This document shows, in pieces, positions 41,902 to 49,044 of a DNA stretch of 55,977 nucleotides. Position 1 is the stretch's first letter; every line of letters starts with the position of its first letter. The position numbers were made by a program, and so were the translations under genes. Source of the DNA: an uncultured Hungatella sp. (GTDB taxonomy: Bacteria; Bacillota; Clostridia; Lachnospirales; Lachnospiraceae). Where the stretch lies: the NCBI GenBank assembly GCA_910579515.1, contig CAJTUV010000024.1, forward strand, positions 1 to 55,977, in the 5' to 3' direction. The notes under the pieces are model-generated. The model did not search any database, was not told where the DNA came from, and saw nothing but the letters and a program-made list of their open reading frames with translations.

Positions 41902-42207
41902 ATGAAAGTAAAACATATCTTAGGAATTACCCTGGATAAAGAATCAGGGGAAGCTTTAGACTGTTTGTTATTGGAGAGAGTTAACAGTCTGAATAAAATC
42001 TGGAGGAAAAATATTGAGCCCAAGGAGAGCGGGAAGAGGTACGAGGAATTGGAAGCCCTGGTAATGGAGCACTATTCTAAAGACCAAAAAGAGTGCGAGG
42101 AATTTTTAAACTGGATTGTTGGACATGAAGGTGAAGGAAATGAAGACTTCTACCTGTATGGGATAAAGGATGGAATCCGCGCGGCAAAGTGGTTTCTGTC
42201 CTTGTAA
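41902..42207 (+). CDS. Unknown acidic protein (101 aa)
   Basis: A 101-residue helical protein (MKVKHILGITLDKESGEALD; LLERVNSLNKIWRKN; FYLYGIKDGIRAAKWFLSL). ATG 41902 is eight bases after AGGAG; the upstream frame runs through the tRNA-like minihelix and is not likely translated. The pattern resembles small phage and mobile-element proteins of Clostridia. Function unknown. Confidence 0.6.
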   Translation: MKVKHILGITLDKESGEALDCLLLERVNSLNKIWRKNIEPKESGKRYEELEALVMEHYSKDQKECEEFLNWIVGHEGEGNEDFYLYGIKDGIRAAKWFLSL

Positions 42208-42238
42208 TTAAAAAGGCAAAGGAAGGGGTGAGACAGCC

Positions 42239-42820
42239 ATGATGAATGAATCTTTAGCAGTATTGGAGCCTTACTGCGAAAATGAGATGCGTCTGTTGAA
42301 GAAAATATCAAAATCTATCTTTTTGAGGTTTAACGAGCCGTTGACAAAAGCGGATTATGATGATTTCTTTTCAATCGCTAATATGACCTTATGGCAGGCG
42401 TATAATTCATATGATCCAGACATGGGGATTGATTTTGATGTATTCCTTCGTGTCTGCTTAAAAAAGAAGTTCAGCACGGAGATTCGGAACAGGCATAGAA
42501 CGAAACGGATTGTAAACCAAATGTCCATTTCTTTGGATTCAACCAACGAAAAAGGGGAGGAATGCAGCCTCCTGGATTTTATACCATCCGATTTTGATAC
42601 CTTTGAGGAGGTAATGAAGGAACAGGAAAACCAGCCGTATCAGAATAAGGTACAGCAGTATCTTTCAAGGCTGTCCATCCAGCAGGTGAACATATTGAAC
42701 CTCTTAATAGACGGCTATAAACCGAATAAAATACGTCAGATATTGGAACTATCTTCCAGCGAATACGCAGACAACATACAGATTATGAGAAGCTATGAGA
42801 ACATAAGGATTTTATTTTAG
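42239..42820 (+). CDS. Sigma-70-like protein
   Basis: A 193-residue protein with sigma region 2-like helices (DYDDFFSIANMTLWQAYNSYDP; FDVFLRVCLKKKFSTEIRNRHR). A poorly conserved region 4-like end follows (LSRLSIQQVNILNLLIDGYKPNKIRQILELSSSEY). It may direct RNA polymerase to element promoters, or be a DNA-binding relative that has lost core binding. AAGGAAGGGG precedes the ATG. Ten bases separate it from the DUF262 gene, so they are cotranscribed. Confidence 0.7.
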   Translation: MMNESLAVLEPYCENEMRLLKKISKSIFLRFNEPLTKADYDDFFSIANMTLWQAYNSYDPDMGIDFDVFLRVCLKKKFSTEIRNRHRTKRIVNQMSISLDSTNEKGEECSLLDFIPSDFDTFEEVMKEQENQPYQNKVQQYLSRLSIQQVNILNLLIDGYKPNKIRQILELSSSEYADNIQIMRSYENIRILF

Positions 42821-42830
42821 GAGGATAATT

Positions 42831-43928
42831 ATGAAGATCAGGAAACAGACATACAGTCTGGAGCAGTATTTAAAGTTAATGAAAGCGGAAACCATACGGA
42901 GCGACCAGGACTGTCAGAGGCTTTCAGGGCAGTGGGATTCCAATATGGTGAATGAACTGATTTTCACAGTTCTGACAGACGGCTACATCCCTCCCATTAT
43001 TCTGGGGGAGGAGACGGTAGACGGGATTACAAGGCAGTGGATTATTGACGGCCTCCAGAGAAGCAGCTCTCTTTCCCTGTTCCGATATGCAAATACCAAG
43101 ATTACAAAGAATATTGACGAACCTATGGTATCCTACCAGAGGAAGGTGCTGGATGAGGATGGAAAGCTAAAGAGGAATAGATGTGGGGAGATTGTCTGGG
43201 AATCCGTAGAGTGCGACATCCGCAATAAAACTTATGAACAGCTGCCAGAAGAGTTGAAGGACAGGTTTAACGAATACCAGATTGAAACAGCAATCCACCA
43301 GAATTGTGTTACGACGGAAATTTCTAAGTTAGTCCGCAAATACAACAATCACAAAGCTATGAATCAGGCACAGAAAGCATTTACTTATATAGATACATTT
43401 GCAAGAGAGATAAGGGAAATCACAGAAAACAAATTCTTTTTAGACTTATATTCGTGTAACCAAAAGGACAGGATTAATGGAACATTTGAGAGGGTCGTGG
43501 GAGATATGCTCCTTCTGTGCAATTATCCAGACAAATACAGGAAGGACACAAAACAGAGCTTCAAATGGCTGAATGAAAATGCGGCTTTATGTGATTTTGA
43601 GTATCTTAATGAGCTGCTTTCAAGACTGAATACGGCAGTAGAAGCCACAAAGGAAATCAGGTCATTATTTGACCGGAAGAATGCGTATATCTTTGTATCA
43701 GCGTTTAAAACCTTTATAGAATCAGGCAGGTCAGACAGCGGTTTTGGGGAGTTTATGACATGGTTTGTAAATGGAGGGAACCAGACGGAGATAGAAGGAA
43801 AAACATGGGAACTACTGGATACAGACAGATCCCATTCTACAAGGGATACAAGCGTCATACATGGAAAAATCAATTATCTGACAGAACTGATGGAGAAGTA
43901 TTTTAAGGAAGTCCAGAAAGCGGCATAA
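42831..43928 (+). CDS. DUF262 (GmrS-N/ParB-like) protein
   Basis: A 365-residue protein with the DUF262 core: SLEQYLKLMK, RLSGQWDSNMVNELIFTVLTDGYIPPIILGE, and the IIDGLQRSS motif that replaces the DGQQR ParB-like nucleotidase/nuclease signature. The rest is helical. DUF262 is the N-terminal half of type IV restriction enzymes (GmrSD, BrxU), but here it stands alone without the HNH DUF1524 half. A separate HNH gene lies 480 bp downstream. TAGGAGG precedes the ATG. It could be part of a split modification-dependent nuclease or a regulatory NTPase. Confidence 0.75.
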   Translation: MKIRKQTYSLEQYLKLMKAETIRSDQDCQRLSGQWDSNMVNELIFTVLTDGYIPPIILGEETVDGITRQWIIDGLQRSSSLSLFRYANTKITKNIDEPMVSYQRKVLDEDGKLKRNRCGEIVWESVECDIRNKTYEQLPEELKDRFNEYQIETAIHQNCVTTEISKLVRKYNNHKAMNQAQKAFTYIDTFAREIREITENKFFLDLYSCNQKDRINGTFERVVGDMLLLCNYPDKYRKDTKQSFKWLNENAALCDFEYLNELLSRLNTAVEATKEIRSLFDRKNAYIFVSAFKTFIESGRSDSGFGEFMTWFVNGGNQTEIEGKTWELLDTDRSHSTRDTSVIHGKINYLTELMEKYFKEVQKAA

Positions 43929-43982
43929 CGGAGAGGGGGAGGAAAGCCCCCCTCAATTTACAAAAAGGAGAGGGAAAAGTAA

Positions 43983-44351
43983 ATGTATACCGTATCAGAC
44001 ATAATGATGGATATAAATAGAAACTGTATGGCAAACAATATGGCTGAAGACAGATTTTCCTACAGGATAATCTTTTTCGTGAATGAAGGAAGTAGGAGTT
44101 CAAAATACTATATAGATACCAAGTATGGAAACCTGCGGAAATCGCTGGAACGTATTATCAGGAACAACCTCTCTTTGACTAACCGTGTTGTAATTGCGGA
44201 AACAACTGTTTTAAAGAATGGAAAAAGTATGGGCCTGCAAAGCAGATCTTATTTATTTAGTTTAGATGAGTATTTCAGCCGAATAAATGGAAACAGAAGC
44301 GACGATGCTCAGAGGAGAGATATCAAATACAGCAGGTGTGCGGCAAGATAA
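43983..44351 (+). CDS. Unknown basic protein (122 aa)
   Basis: A 122-residue protein (SDIMMDINRNCMANNMAEDR; GSRSSKYYIDTKYGNLRKSLERIIRNN; QSRSYLFSLDEYFSRINGN). The pattern YYIDTKYG...R..LERII is unfamiliar. AAGGAGAGGG precedes the ATG. It sits between the DUF262 and HNH genes in the same operon. Confidence 0.6.
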   Translation: MYTVSDIMMDINRNCMANNMAEDRFSYRIIFFVNEGSRSSKYYIDTKYGNLRKSLERIIRNNLSLTNRVVIAETTVLKNGKSMGLQSRSYLFSLDEYFSRINGNRSDDAQRRDIKYSRCAAR

Positions 44352-44407
44352 AGGGAGAATGGGCTGTTTTAAACAGAGTAGTCCTTATAAAGGTGGAGGA
44401 TGGTATT

Positions 44408-44923
44408 ATGTGTTATGTTCTTACAAATGGAAAATATTACATCAAGATAACTAAAACGGGAGCGGTAGCCAAGACAGATAAGGAAGAAGAGGCGAGGATG
44501 TTTCTTACAACGGAGAAAGCAAAAGAGCGTCTTAAAAAGGCACCAGGGAAAACAAAGGGATATTACATATTAGATGTGGGGAATAGGTCAAAATATTATC
44601 TGTCAAATGGAAGGATACGGTTTCCGAGAGAAGTGAGGAAATCAATCTATCATGCAGCAGAGGGGAGATGTGCATTATGCGGAAGGGAAATAGGATACAG
44701 AACTATGACATTAGACCATATCAAACCCCTTGGGGCAGGTGGGACAGACAGCATAGAGAATATTCAATGCACATGTGGGTCATGTAATCTTTTTAAGGGC
44801 TCCGTTCTTCCAGATGATTTTATGGAACGGATAACAAGCATATTTTTGTATCAGATGGAAAGAAGATATAAGAAAGAGGTAAGGTGGAAAATTGCAAAAC
44901 AGATACTGGATGGAATGGTCTGA
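44408..44923 (+). CDS. HNH endonuclease
   Basis: A 171-residue nuclease. The C-terminal half carries a zinc-stabilised HNH domain: RCALCG (first CxxC), LDHIKPLGAGGTDSIENIQ (the catalytic His after Asp, and the Asn), CGSCNLFKG (second CxxC with the final Asn of the motif). The N-terminal half is a small beta domain that may bind nucleic acid (CYVLTNGKYYIKITKTGAV). ATG 44408 is eight bases after GGAGG. It may act with the DUF262 protein upstream. Confidence 0.88.
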   Translation: MCYVLTNGKYYIKITKTGAVAKTDKEEEARMFLTTEKAKERLKKAPGKTKGYYILDVGNRSKYYLSNGRIRFPREVRKSIYHAAEGRCALCGREIGYRTMTLDHIKPLGAGGTDSIENIQCTCGSCNLFKGSVLPDDFMERITSIFLYQMERRYKKEVRWKIAKQILDGMV

Positions 44924-45016
44924 TAGGGTTGTGATGGAGAATTTTTCTGACAGTGCTAATTGAAATAATAGGGGGAATATAGTATTGCAGAGGTTGTTTT
45001 TGGAAAAGGGAGTTAA

Positions 45017-45181
45017 AACCAGAGCTGGCATATTAGGGCAGAATATAAGGGATTTAAAGCGATGGATGCATTACAGTTGGCGGTTGCGTGTTTGTCAAAA
45101 TGTGATTTATTTTTGACAAATGACAAGCAATTAAGGCAATTTAGAGAAATAAAGTGTATTATAGTAGAGGAATTAGATTGA
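45017..45181 (+). pseudogene. PIN-domain toxin, C-terminal remnant
   Basis: A 54-residue frame without a proper start carries the end of a PIN ribonuclease: KGFKAMDALQLAVACLSKCD, then LFLTNDKQLRQF and CIIVEELD. DALQLA and FLTND hold conserved acidic residues of VapC-type toxins. The N-terminal half with the first catalytic Asp is missing, so it is inactive. It shows that the region lost a toxin gene next to the two FTIEDIHK proteins. Confidence 0.75.
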
Positions 45182-45183
45182 TT

Positions 45184-45357
45184 ATGGAGAAACCGATTCT
45201 TAGTCCTAACTTTACGATTGAAGACATCCACAAATTGAGAGAGTATAACTATTATCTTACAAAGGATATGCCGCCAGAGGAAAGAAGAAATTTTTACAAT
45301 GAGCGTGGAAGGGCGTTTCAGAGGGAAATTGAGGCTGGAAGATTACAAAAGGTGTAA
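45184..45357 (+). CDS. FTIEDIHK-family small protein 1 (57 aa)
   Basis: A 57-residue protein: MEKPILSPNFTIEDIHKLRE, then YYLTKDMPPEERRNFYNERG. It is closely related to the next gene. ATG 45184 lies three bases after the PIN remnant stop; upstream GAGGAA is the binding site. The position beside a PIN remnant suggests antitoxin-like proteins, but the order (toxin first) is reversed from classical vapBC. Function unproven. Confidence 0.65.
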   Translation: MEKPILSPNFTIEDIHKLREYNYYLTKDMPPEERRNFYNERGRAFQREIEAGRLQKV

Positions 45358-45554
45358 TGATTGTGGAAGCATTGGTTATTAGTCCTGATTTTACTATTGA
45401 GGATATTCATAAGATTAGGGAACAGAATTATGAACGGACAAAAGATATGACAGTAGCGGAAAAGGTTGCGTATTACAGCAATTCCGGCAAAGAAGCGGAA
45501 AAAGAAATTGAGCGGAGAAGGGCATTAAAGCAGAAAATTACAGCAAGTATATAA
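45357..45554 (+). CDS. FTIEDIHK-family small protein 2 (65 aa)
   Basis: A 65-residue paralogue of the preceding protein (VISPDFTIEDIHKIREQNYE; TKDMTVAEKVAYYSNSGKEA). Its ATG overlaps the preceding stop (TAATG). The two arose by tandem duplication and have diverged to roughly half identity. A terminator follows. Confidence 0.65.
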   Translation: MIVEALVISPDFTIEDIHKIREQNYERTKDMTVAEKVAYYSNSGKEAEKEIERRRALKQKITASI

Positions 45555-45557
45555 TAA

Positions 45558-45608
45558 ATTTAACATTTTGGAAATTAGTCTAACTTGTAAAAAATAGAAA
45601 ATGTTAAA
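45558..45608 (+). repeat. Shared ~50-bp site, copy 2
   Basis: TTTAACATTTT (45559-45569) and AAAATGTTAAA (45598-45608) are exact 11-bp inverted repeats around GTCTAACTTG. The minus strand of 28885-28940 has the same blocks in the same order. Confidence 0.5.
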
Positions 45609-45615
45609 TAATAAG

Positions 45616-45656
45616 AAGCGCTAACAGATGAATGAACCGTCTGGAGGCGCTTTTTT
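45616..45656 (+). terminator. Intrinsic terminator
   Basis: AAGCGC (45616-45621) pairs with GCGCTT (45647-45652) around a 25-base loop, with a TTTTTT tail. It ends the operon of the small FTIEDIHK proteins. Confidence 0.7.
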
Positions 45657-45803
45657 CGTGCCTTACTTCCTGGCATGAACCAATAGCGGGATTTTAAAGG
45701 ATTCTGTGAAACTATAGAGAATTACTTATTGAGACATAGGACAGTAATTTCATAGGAGCCCAATTTTCTATAGCAACATACCAAGGGAGGGGAAGCGGAA
45801 GTA

Positions 45804-46013
45804 ATGACAAACTATAAAAAATATTTTGGGACGGAAAGAAAAGTAGCAGACCTAATGATGGAATGTGGCCCATTAGCGGAAATGTTCTCTGATAAGATTT
45901 GCAGGCGTGAGACTATGGAGACGGACTGCCTGAAAGAAGATGGAGAGTATAATTGCCGAGACAGAAAATTCCAGCAGTGCATTATGAGATGGTTGAAGAG
46001 TAAGACAGACTGA
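45804..46013 (+). CDS. Small Cys-containing protein (69 aa)
   Basis: A 69-residue protein (KKYFGTERKVADLMMECGPL; MFSDKICRRETMETDCLKED; CRDRKFQQCIMRWLKSK) with five cysteines, a possible small metal-binding fold. AGGGAGGGG lies upstream. Similar proteins occur in clostridial phage and integrative-element accessory regions; the function is unknown. Confidence 0.55.
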   Translation: MTNYKKYFGTERKVADLMMECGPLAEMFSDKICRRETMETDCLKEDGEYNCRDRKFQQCIMRWLKSKTD

Positions 46014-46062
46014 AGGGGAGGATATGACACTGGTGGGAGATTTTATCCTTACACAAAAACAA

Positions 46063-46119
46063 CCGATTTCATGTAAGAGAAAATCGGAAATATTTCATAT
46101 GAATATAGATAGAAAAATC
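46063..46119. repeat. Paired inverted repeats before the resolvase gene
   Basis: CCGATTT/AAATCGG (46063-46069 with 46081-46087) and TTTCATAT/ATATGAAA (46093-46100 with 46112-46119). Two spaced dyads upstream of a resolvase gene suit its own res subsites or operators. Confidence 0.45.
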
Positions 46120-46159
46120 CTATATGAAAATAGTCATGGATTTTGTGGAGGAATTACAG

Positions 46160-46795
46160 ATGGAAAATAAAATTTTTGCATATATGAGGATATCAACCAG
46201 CCATCAAAAAACAGACAGGCAGGAACAGACCATTATTGGGTATGTCAGAAAGAATGGATTTAACATTGATGAATTTGTTTCGGACGTTATTACCGGAGGA
46301 ACAAAAGCGGATCACAGACCAAACTATCATAATATGAAGAAACAGTTTCGGAACGGTGATACGCTTATCATATCTGATGTAGACCGTTTGGGGAGAAATG
46401 CAGATGATGTGATTGTAGAGATTAAAGATTTACAGTCAAAAGGTATCAGGGTGGTTGCTTTGGACGTTCCGTTTTTGAATGATTGGGAAAAGATGAATGA
46501 TGACAGTCTGTCAAAAATGATTATAGATATTTTTGTCACATTAAAAGCCCATATAGCCCAGCAGGAGAAAGAGAAGATCCATGAGAGGGTTATGCAGGGC
46601 TTGGATTCGGCGAGGAAAAAGGGGAAGAAATTAGGCAGACCGCCGACAGGAGTACCGAGGGAATTTATCAGGGAATATAAAAAGCTTCAGTCTGGAGAAT
46701 ATGGAAGTATCTCTGTTGTACAGTTTGCAAAGCTGCAGGGCATAGCGGTGAGTACCTTCTATAAATATGCAGGGATTCTAAAAGAGGAGTTATGA
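46160..46795 (+). CDS. Serine resolvase/invertase-type recombinase
   Basis: A 211-residue small serine recombinase. Catalytic S12 is in YMRISTSHQ, and the conserved arginines and DVDRLGRNADDV follow (IISDVDRLGRN). The long dimer helix leads to a C-terminal helix-turn-helix (SISVVQFAKLQGIAVSTFYKYAG) after GRPPTG. It resolves or inverts DNA between short sites, as in plasmid dimer resolution. ATG 46160 is eight bases after GGAGG. It is too small to be a large serine integrase. Confidence 0.92.
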   Translation: MENKIFAYMRISTSHQKTDRQEQTIIGYVRKNGFNIDEFVSDVITGGTKADHRPNYHNMKKQFRNGDTLIISDVDRLGRNADDVIVEIKDLQSKGIRVVALDVPFLNDWEKMNDDSLSKMIIDIFVTLKAHIAQQEKEKIHERVMQGLDSARKKGKKLGRPPTGVPREFIREYKKLQSGEYGSISVVQFAKLQGIAVSTFYKYAGILKEEL

Positions 46796-46877
46796 CATTG
46801 GGATTTTGATTTATGAGAGATTTCTGGAAATCAGGAGAATTAAAAGATAACAGAGATGGAAGGACGGAGGGAAAATA

Positions 46878-47060
46878 TTGAAGGAACTACTAGAAAATAA
46901 CGAATTTGTTGAAGGCATTGCTGTAGGAGTCAGTCTTTACCAGAACGTGGTTCTTGCCGCACATGAGAGAAAAGAACCTTTAAAGATTGGGAATGATTTG
47001 TATTTCGTACAAAGCAGCCGAGAGAAATTAGCGCAGGTATTGGATGAAATGTGTAAGTAA
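46878..47060 (+). CDS. Small unknown protein (60 aa)
   Basis: A 60-residue protein from TTG 46878 with GGAGGG upstream (KELLENNEFVEGIAVGVSLY; KIGNDLYFVQSSREKLAQVL). It is mixed helical and unlike any family I know. It precedes the LexA-like gene by 21 bp, so the two may be cotranscribed. Confidence 0.5.
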   Translation: MKELLENNEFVEGIAVGVSLYQNVVLAAHERKEPLKIGNDLYFVQSSREKLAQVLDEMCK

Positions 47061-47081
47061 ATGAAAGACAGGTGATAAACG

Positions 47082-47333
47082 ATGGAAAGAGGAATCAAAC
47101 AAACGAGAGGTACAAGAAGAGAGCAGATATATAACTTTTTGGTTGATTTTGTCAAGAAAAATGGATATGCGCCGAGTGTAAGAGAAATTTGTACTGGAAC
47201 TGATCTTAGTTCTACATCAAGCGTATATATGCACTTATTGAAGCTGGAAGATGAAGGAAAGATTCAAGTGAAACGGAAATCTACCAGGGCGATAAAGTTA
47301 GTCGGGTATGAATTTATAAAAGTGAAGAGATGA
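47082..47333 (+). CDS. LexA-type DNA-binding domain protein
   Basis: An 83-residue protein equal to the LexA N-terminal winged helix alone: REQIYNFLVDFVKKNGYAPSVREICTGTDLSSTSSVYMHLLKLEDEGKI with a basic wing. The autocleavage/peptidase half of LexA is missing and the protein ends cleanly, so it is a stand-alone DNA-binding domain. It could compete with host LexA at SOS boxes, or control the element. Palindromes lie downstream (47497-47513). Confidence 0.82.
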   Translation: MERGIKQTRGTRREQIYNFLVDFVKKNGYAPSVREICTGTDLSSTSSVYMHLLKLEDEGKIQVKRKSTRAIKLVGYEFIKVKR

Positions 47334-47496
47334 GTATATATGGGAGGATTTATCACTGGAAGACAAGAAATTTTTATCAACGAATTATAAGACGAGTAAT
47401 ATTGACACATAGGGTAAGGGAGAGTATAAAGAATTTACAGGTAAAGGGATGTGCTTTGTAGATATTTGAATGTAAAATGTTGTTATATTAATGGGA

Positions 47497-47513
47497 TTGT
47501 CCACAGTGGACAA
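47497..47513. promoter_or_regulatory. Palindromic operator candidate
   Basis: TTGTCCACAGTGGACAA is a perfect 17-base palindrome, followed by TTACAT/ATGTAA (47516-47537). Both lie upstream of the 61-aa Cys-rich gene. They are candidate sites for the LexA-like or another element regulator. The region 47334-47573 has no gene. Confidence 0.45.
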
Positions 47514-47573
47514 CTTTACATTGTGAAGACGATGTAATAGTCGGTTTACGGTAGAATAGGAGGAATCAGCATA

Positions 47574-47759
47574 ATGGCAACAGATAGACAAACGCCCTGT
47601 TTATATTATGTGTGCGCTGGATTATGTAAGAAGGGCAGGAAAGCGGATCACGCTCATTACTGCCAGCATTGCGATAAGTACAGGCCGAGGGCAAGGGTTA
47701 GATATAAAAATCGGAAAAAAGAAAAGCTGGAGAAGATTAGAAAAAATGAGATGAGGTAG
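47574..47759 (+). CDS. Small zinc-ribbon-like basic protein (61 aa)
   Basis: A 61-residue protein with C-x4-C-x3-C (CLYYVCAGLC) and CQHC, then a strongly basic tail (RARVRYKNRKKEKLEKIRK). The pattern is a small zinc ribbon likely to bind nucleic acid. AGGAGG precedes the ATG. Unknown role. Confidence 0.6.
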   Translation: MATDRQTPCLYYVCAGLCKKGRKADHAHYCQHCDKYRPRARVRYKNRKKEKLEKIRKNEMR

Positions 47760-47786
47760 GATATTGATAAAGAATGAAATTTATAT

Positions 47787-47945
47787 ATGGAAACTATAAG
47801 TTTGGAGGATATTAGAGAAAGCGGCCACATAAAAGTAGAGACATGTAAAAGCTGTATGGAGGATTTAAAGGGTATCTTTACAAAGGAGCAGTTACAGTGG
47901 TTTGAAGATATTTTTTTATTCCAATATGGCAGGACGCATATTTAA
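47787..47945 (+). CDS. Small CxxC protein (52 aa)
   Basis: A 52-residue ORF: METISLEDIRESGHIKVETC, CKSCMEDLKGIFTKEQLQWF, ending in FQYGRTHI. A CxxC motif and balanced composition look coding. There is no good ribosome binding site, so translation may depend on the gene upstream. Confidence 0.4.
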   Translation: METISLEDIRESGHIKVETCKSCMEDLKGIFTKEQLQWFEDIFLFQYGRTHI

Positions 47946-48098
47946 AAGGAAGGAAGGTCAAAGTGATGAAAATACATGATATTAGAGGGAACCATATGCT
48001 TCAGGGAACATAAGGCAGTATTCCACAAAACCAGTAAGAGCGGCTAAGTATAGTCCAGGAATGGAAAATGGATTTATGGTATATTTTTCAACACAGCT

Positions 48099-48503
48099 AT
48101 GAAGGAAAGAGAAGCAATAATATATGAAGGAGTGCGGTTCTTTTCAACAGAAAAAGGAGCATGGGATTATATAAACGAAGGAAATAAGCAATCTATAAAT
48201 CAGGGTGGAGAAATTGTAGGGATTGAAGTTAACTATGATCCGACCAAACCAGTATTATATAGGAAAGAAGATGCAATAAATAAAGAAGGCGTACACCTTT
48301 GTTTTGGCGAGTATGCTTTTGTGTCGGACGAATCAGAGGATTATTAGTTTTACATATTAGAGTATGACTGCTGGATAATCTGGGATATGGATGATTCCGT
48401 TCGTGTATGGTATCCTGATTCAGAGGAAACATTTTTCGGGGATGGGAAAAATATTGTATATCAAGTGGACGGAGGAGGGAAGTATATAAAGGCTGCGGTG
48501 TGA
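48099..48503 (+). pseudogene. Unknown protein split by an in-frame TAG
   Basis: A frame opens at ATG 48099 (overlapping the TGA of a preceding start-less fragment, about 47,985-48,102). It runs 82 codons to TAG at 48345-48347, then continues in frame for 51 protein-like codons (YDCWIIWDMDDSVRVWYPD; GKNIVYQVDGGGKYIKA) to TGA 48501. The Trp-rich continuation suggests one original protein with a nonsense mutation, although the first 82 residues may still be made. The function is not recognised. Confidence 0.5.
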
Positions 48504-48668
48504 ATGAGGATGAGTTATATAATGTGATAGGTCTGCTATAGAAAAATAGGAGAAAATGAAAAGAGCCACTTGAAAAGTAAGCGGCTCTCATGTATAATCT
48601 ACTTAGAAAGGTTATCGGAATTGAAGTTTCCGATTGCCCTCAGTAAAAAGCAAAAATTACAAGAATTT

Positions 48669-48710
48669 AAGCATCCTCACTTTTGGACGGGTAGGGATGC
48701 TTATTTCTTT
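48669..48710. terminator. Bidirectional terminator near the type I toxin
   Basis: AAGCATCC (48669-48676) pairs with GGATGCTT (48695-48702), with ATTTCTTT on the plus strand. It overlaps the stop of the small toxin gene on the minus strand. A further stem (AGAGCC/GGCTCT) lies at about 48,561-48,588. Confidence 0.65.
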
Positions 48711-48781
48711 CTATGATTGTCTATGTAAGACAGAGCCGCAAACAGCACAAGCAATAATGTAAGAACTTCCATCACGCTCAT
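48701..48781 (-). CDS. Holin-like type I toxin (26 aa)
   Basis: Minus-strand ATG at 48781, preceded by AAGGAGGGTGAGG. It encodes 26 residues: MSVMEVLTLLLVLFAALSYI followed by DNHRKK. One membrane helix with a charged tail matches the 'putative holin-like toxin' family of type I toxin-antitoxin systems in Bacillota. These toxins depolarise the membrane unless an antisense RNA blocks them. A cis-antisense RNA would be expected across this gene or its 5' region, but I cannot identify its promoter. It is too short for routine gene calling. Confidence 0.8.
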   Translation of the reverse strand: MSVMEVLTLLLVLFAALSYIDNHRKK

Positions 48782-48924
48782 AGGGCCTCACCCTCCTTCG
48801 TAAGACTAGAGGGCGTTATCGGGAAATCGCATCCAGCTTTCTTTTCAACTATACAAGCAGATTATAACATGTAAAAAAAGAATGCTCAATCTAATATTGA
48901 AAAATTTGACAGATATTATTATAG

Positions 48925-49044
48925 AAGGAACAGGAGCAGCAGAAGCCGTTTATTGTTGAGTTGAAGAGTCTTCTTTATGGTGACTTTGTAGGAATAGAAG
49001 ATGGGATATTGATATTAAAAGAGTTAGATTTGATTGAGGTGTGA
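48925..49044 (+). pseudogene. C-terminal gene fragment
   Basis: A start-less frame of 39 codons reads KPFIVELKSLLYGDFVGIED, then GILILKELDLIEV and stop. The composition is clearly protein-like, but no ATG/GTG/TTG with a binding site lies upstream. It is probably the tail of a lost gene. Confidence 0.4.

Noticed and set aside
46024..46170. 48-codon ORF overlapping the resolvase start
   Set aside because: It crosses both inverted repeats, and its GGGGAG site is only three bases from the ATG.
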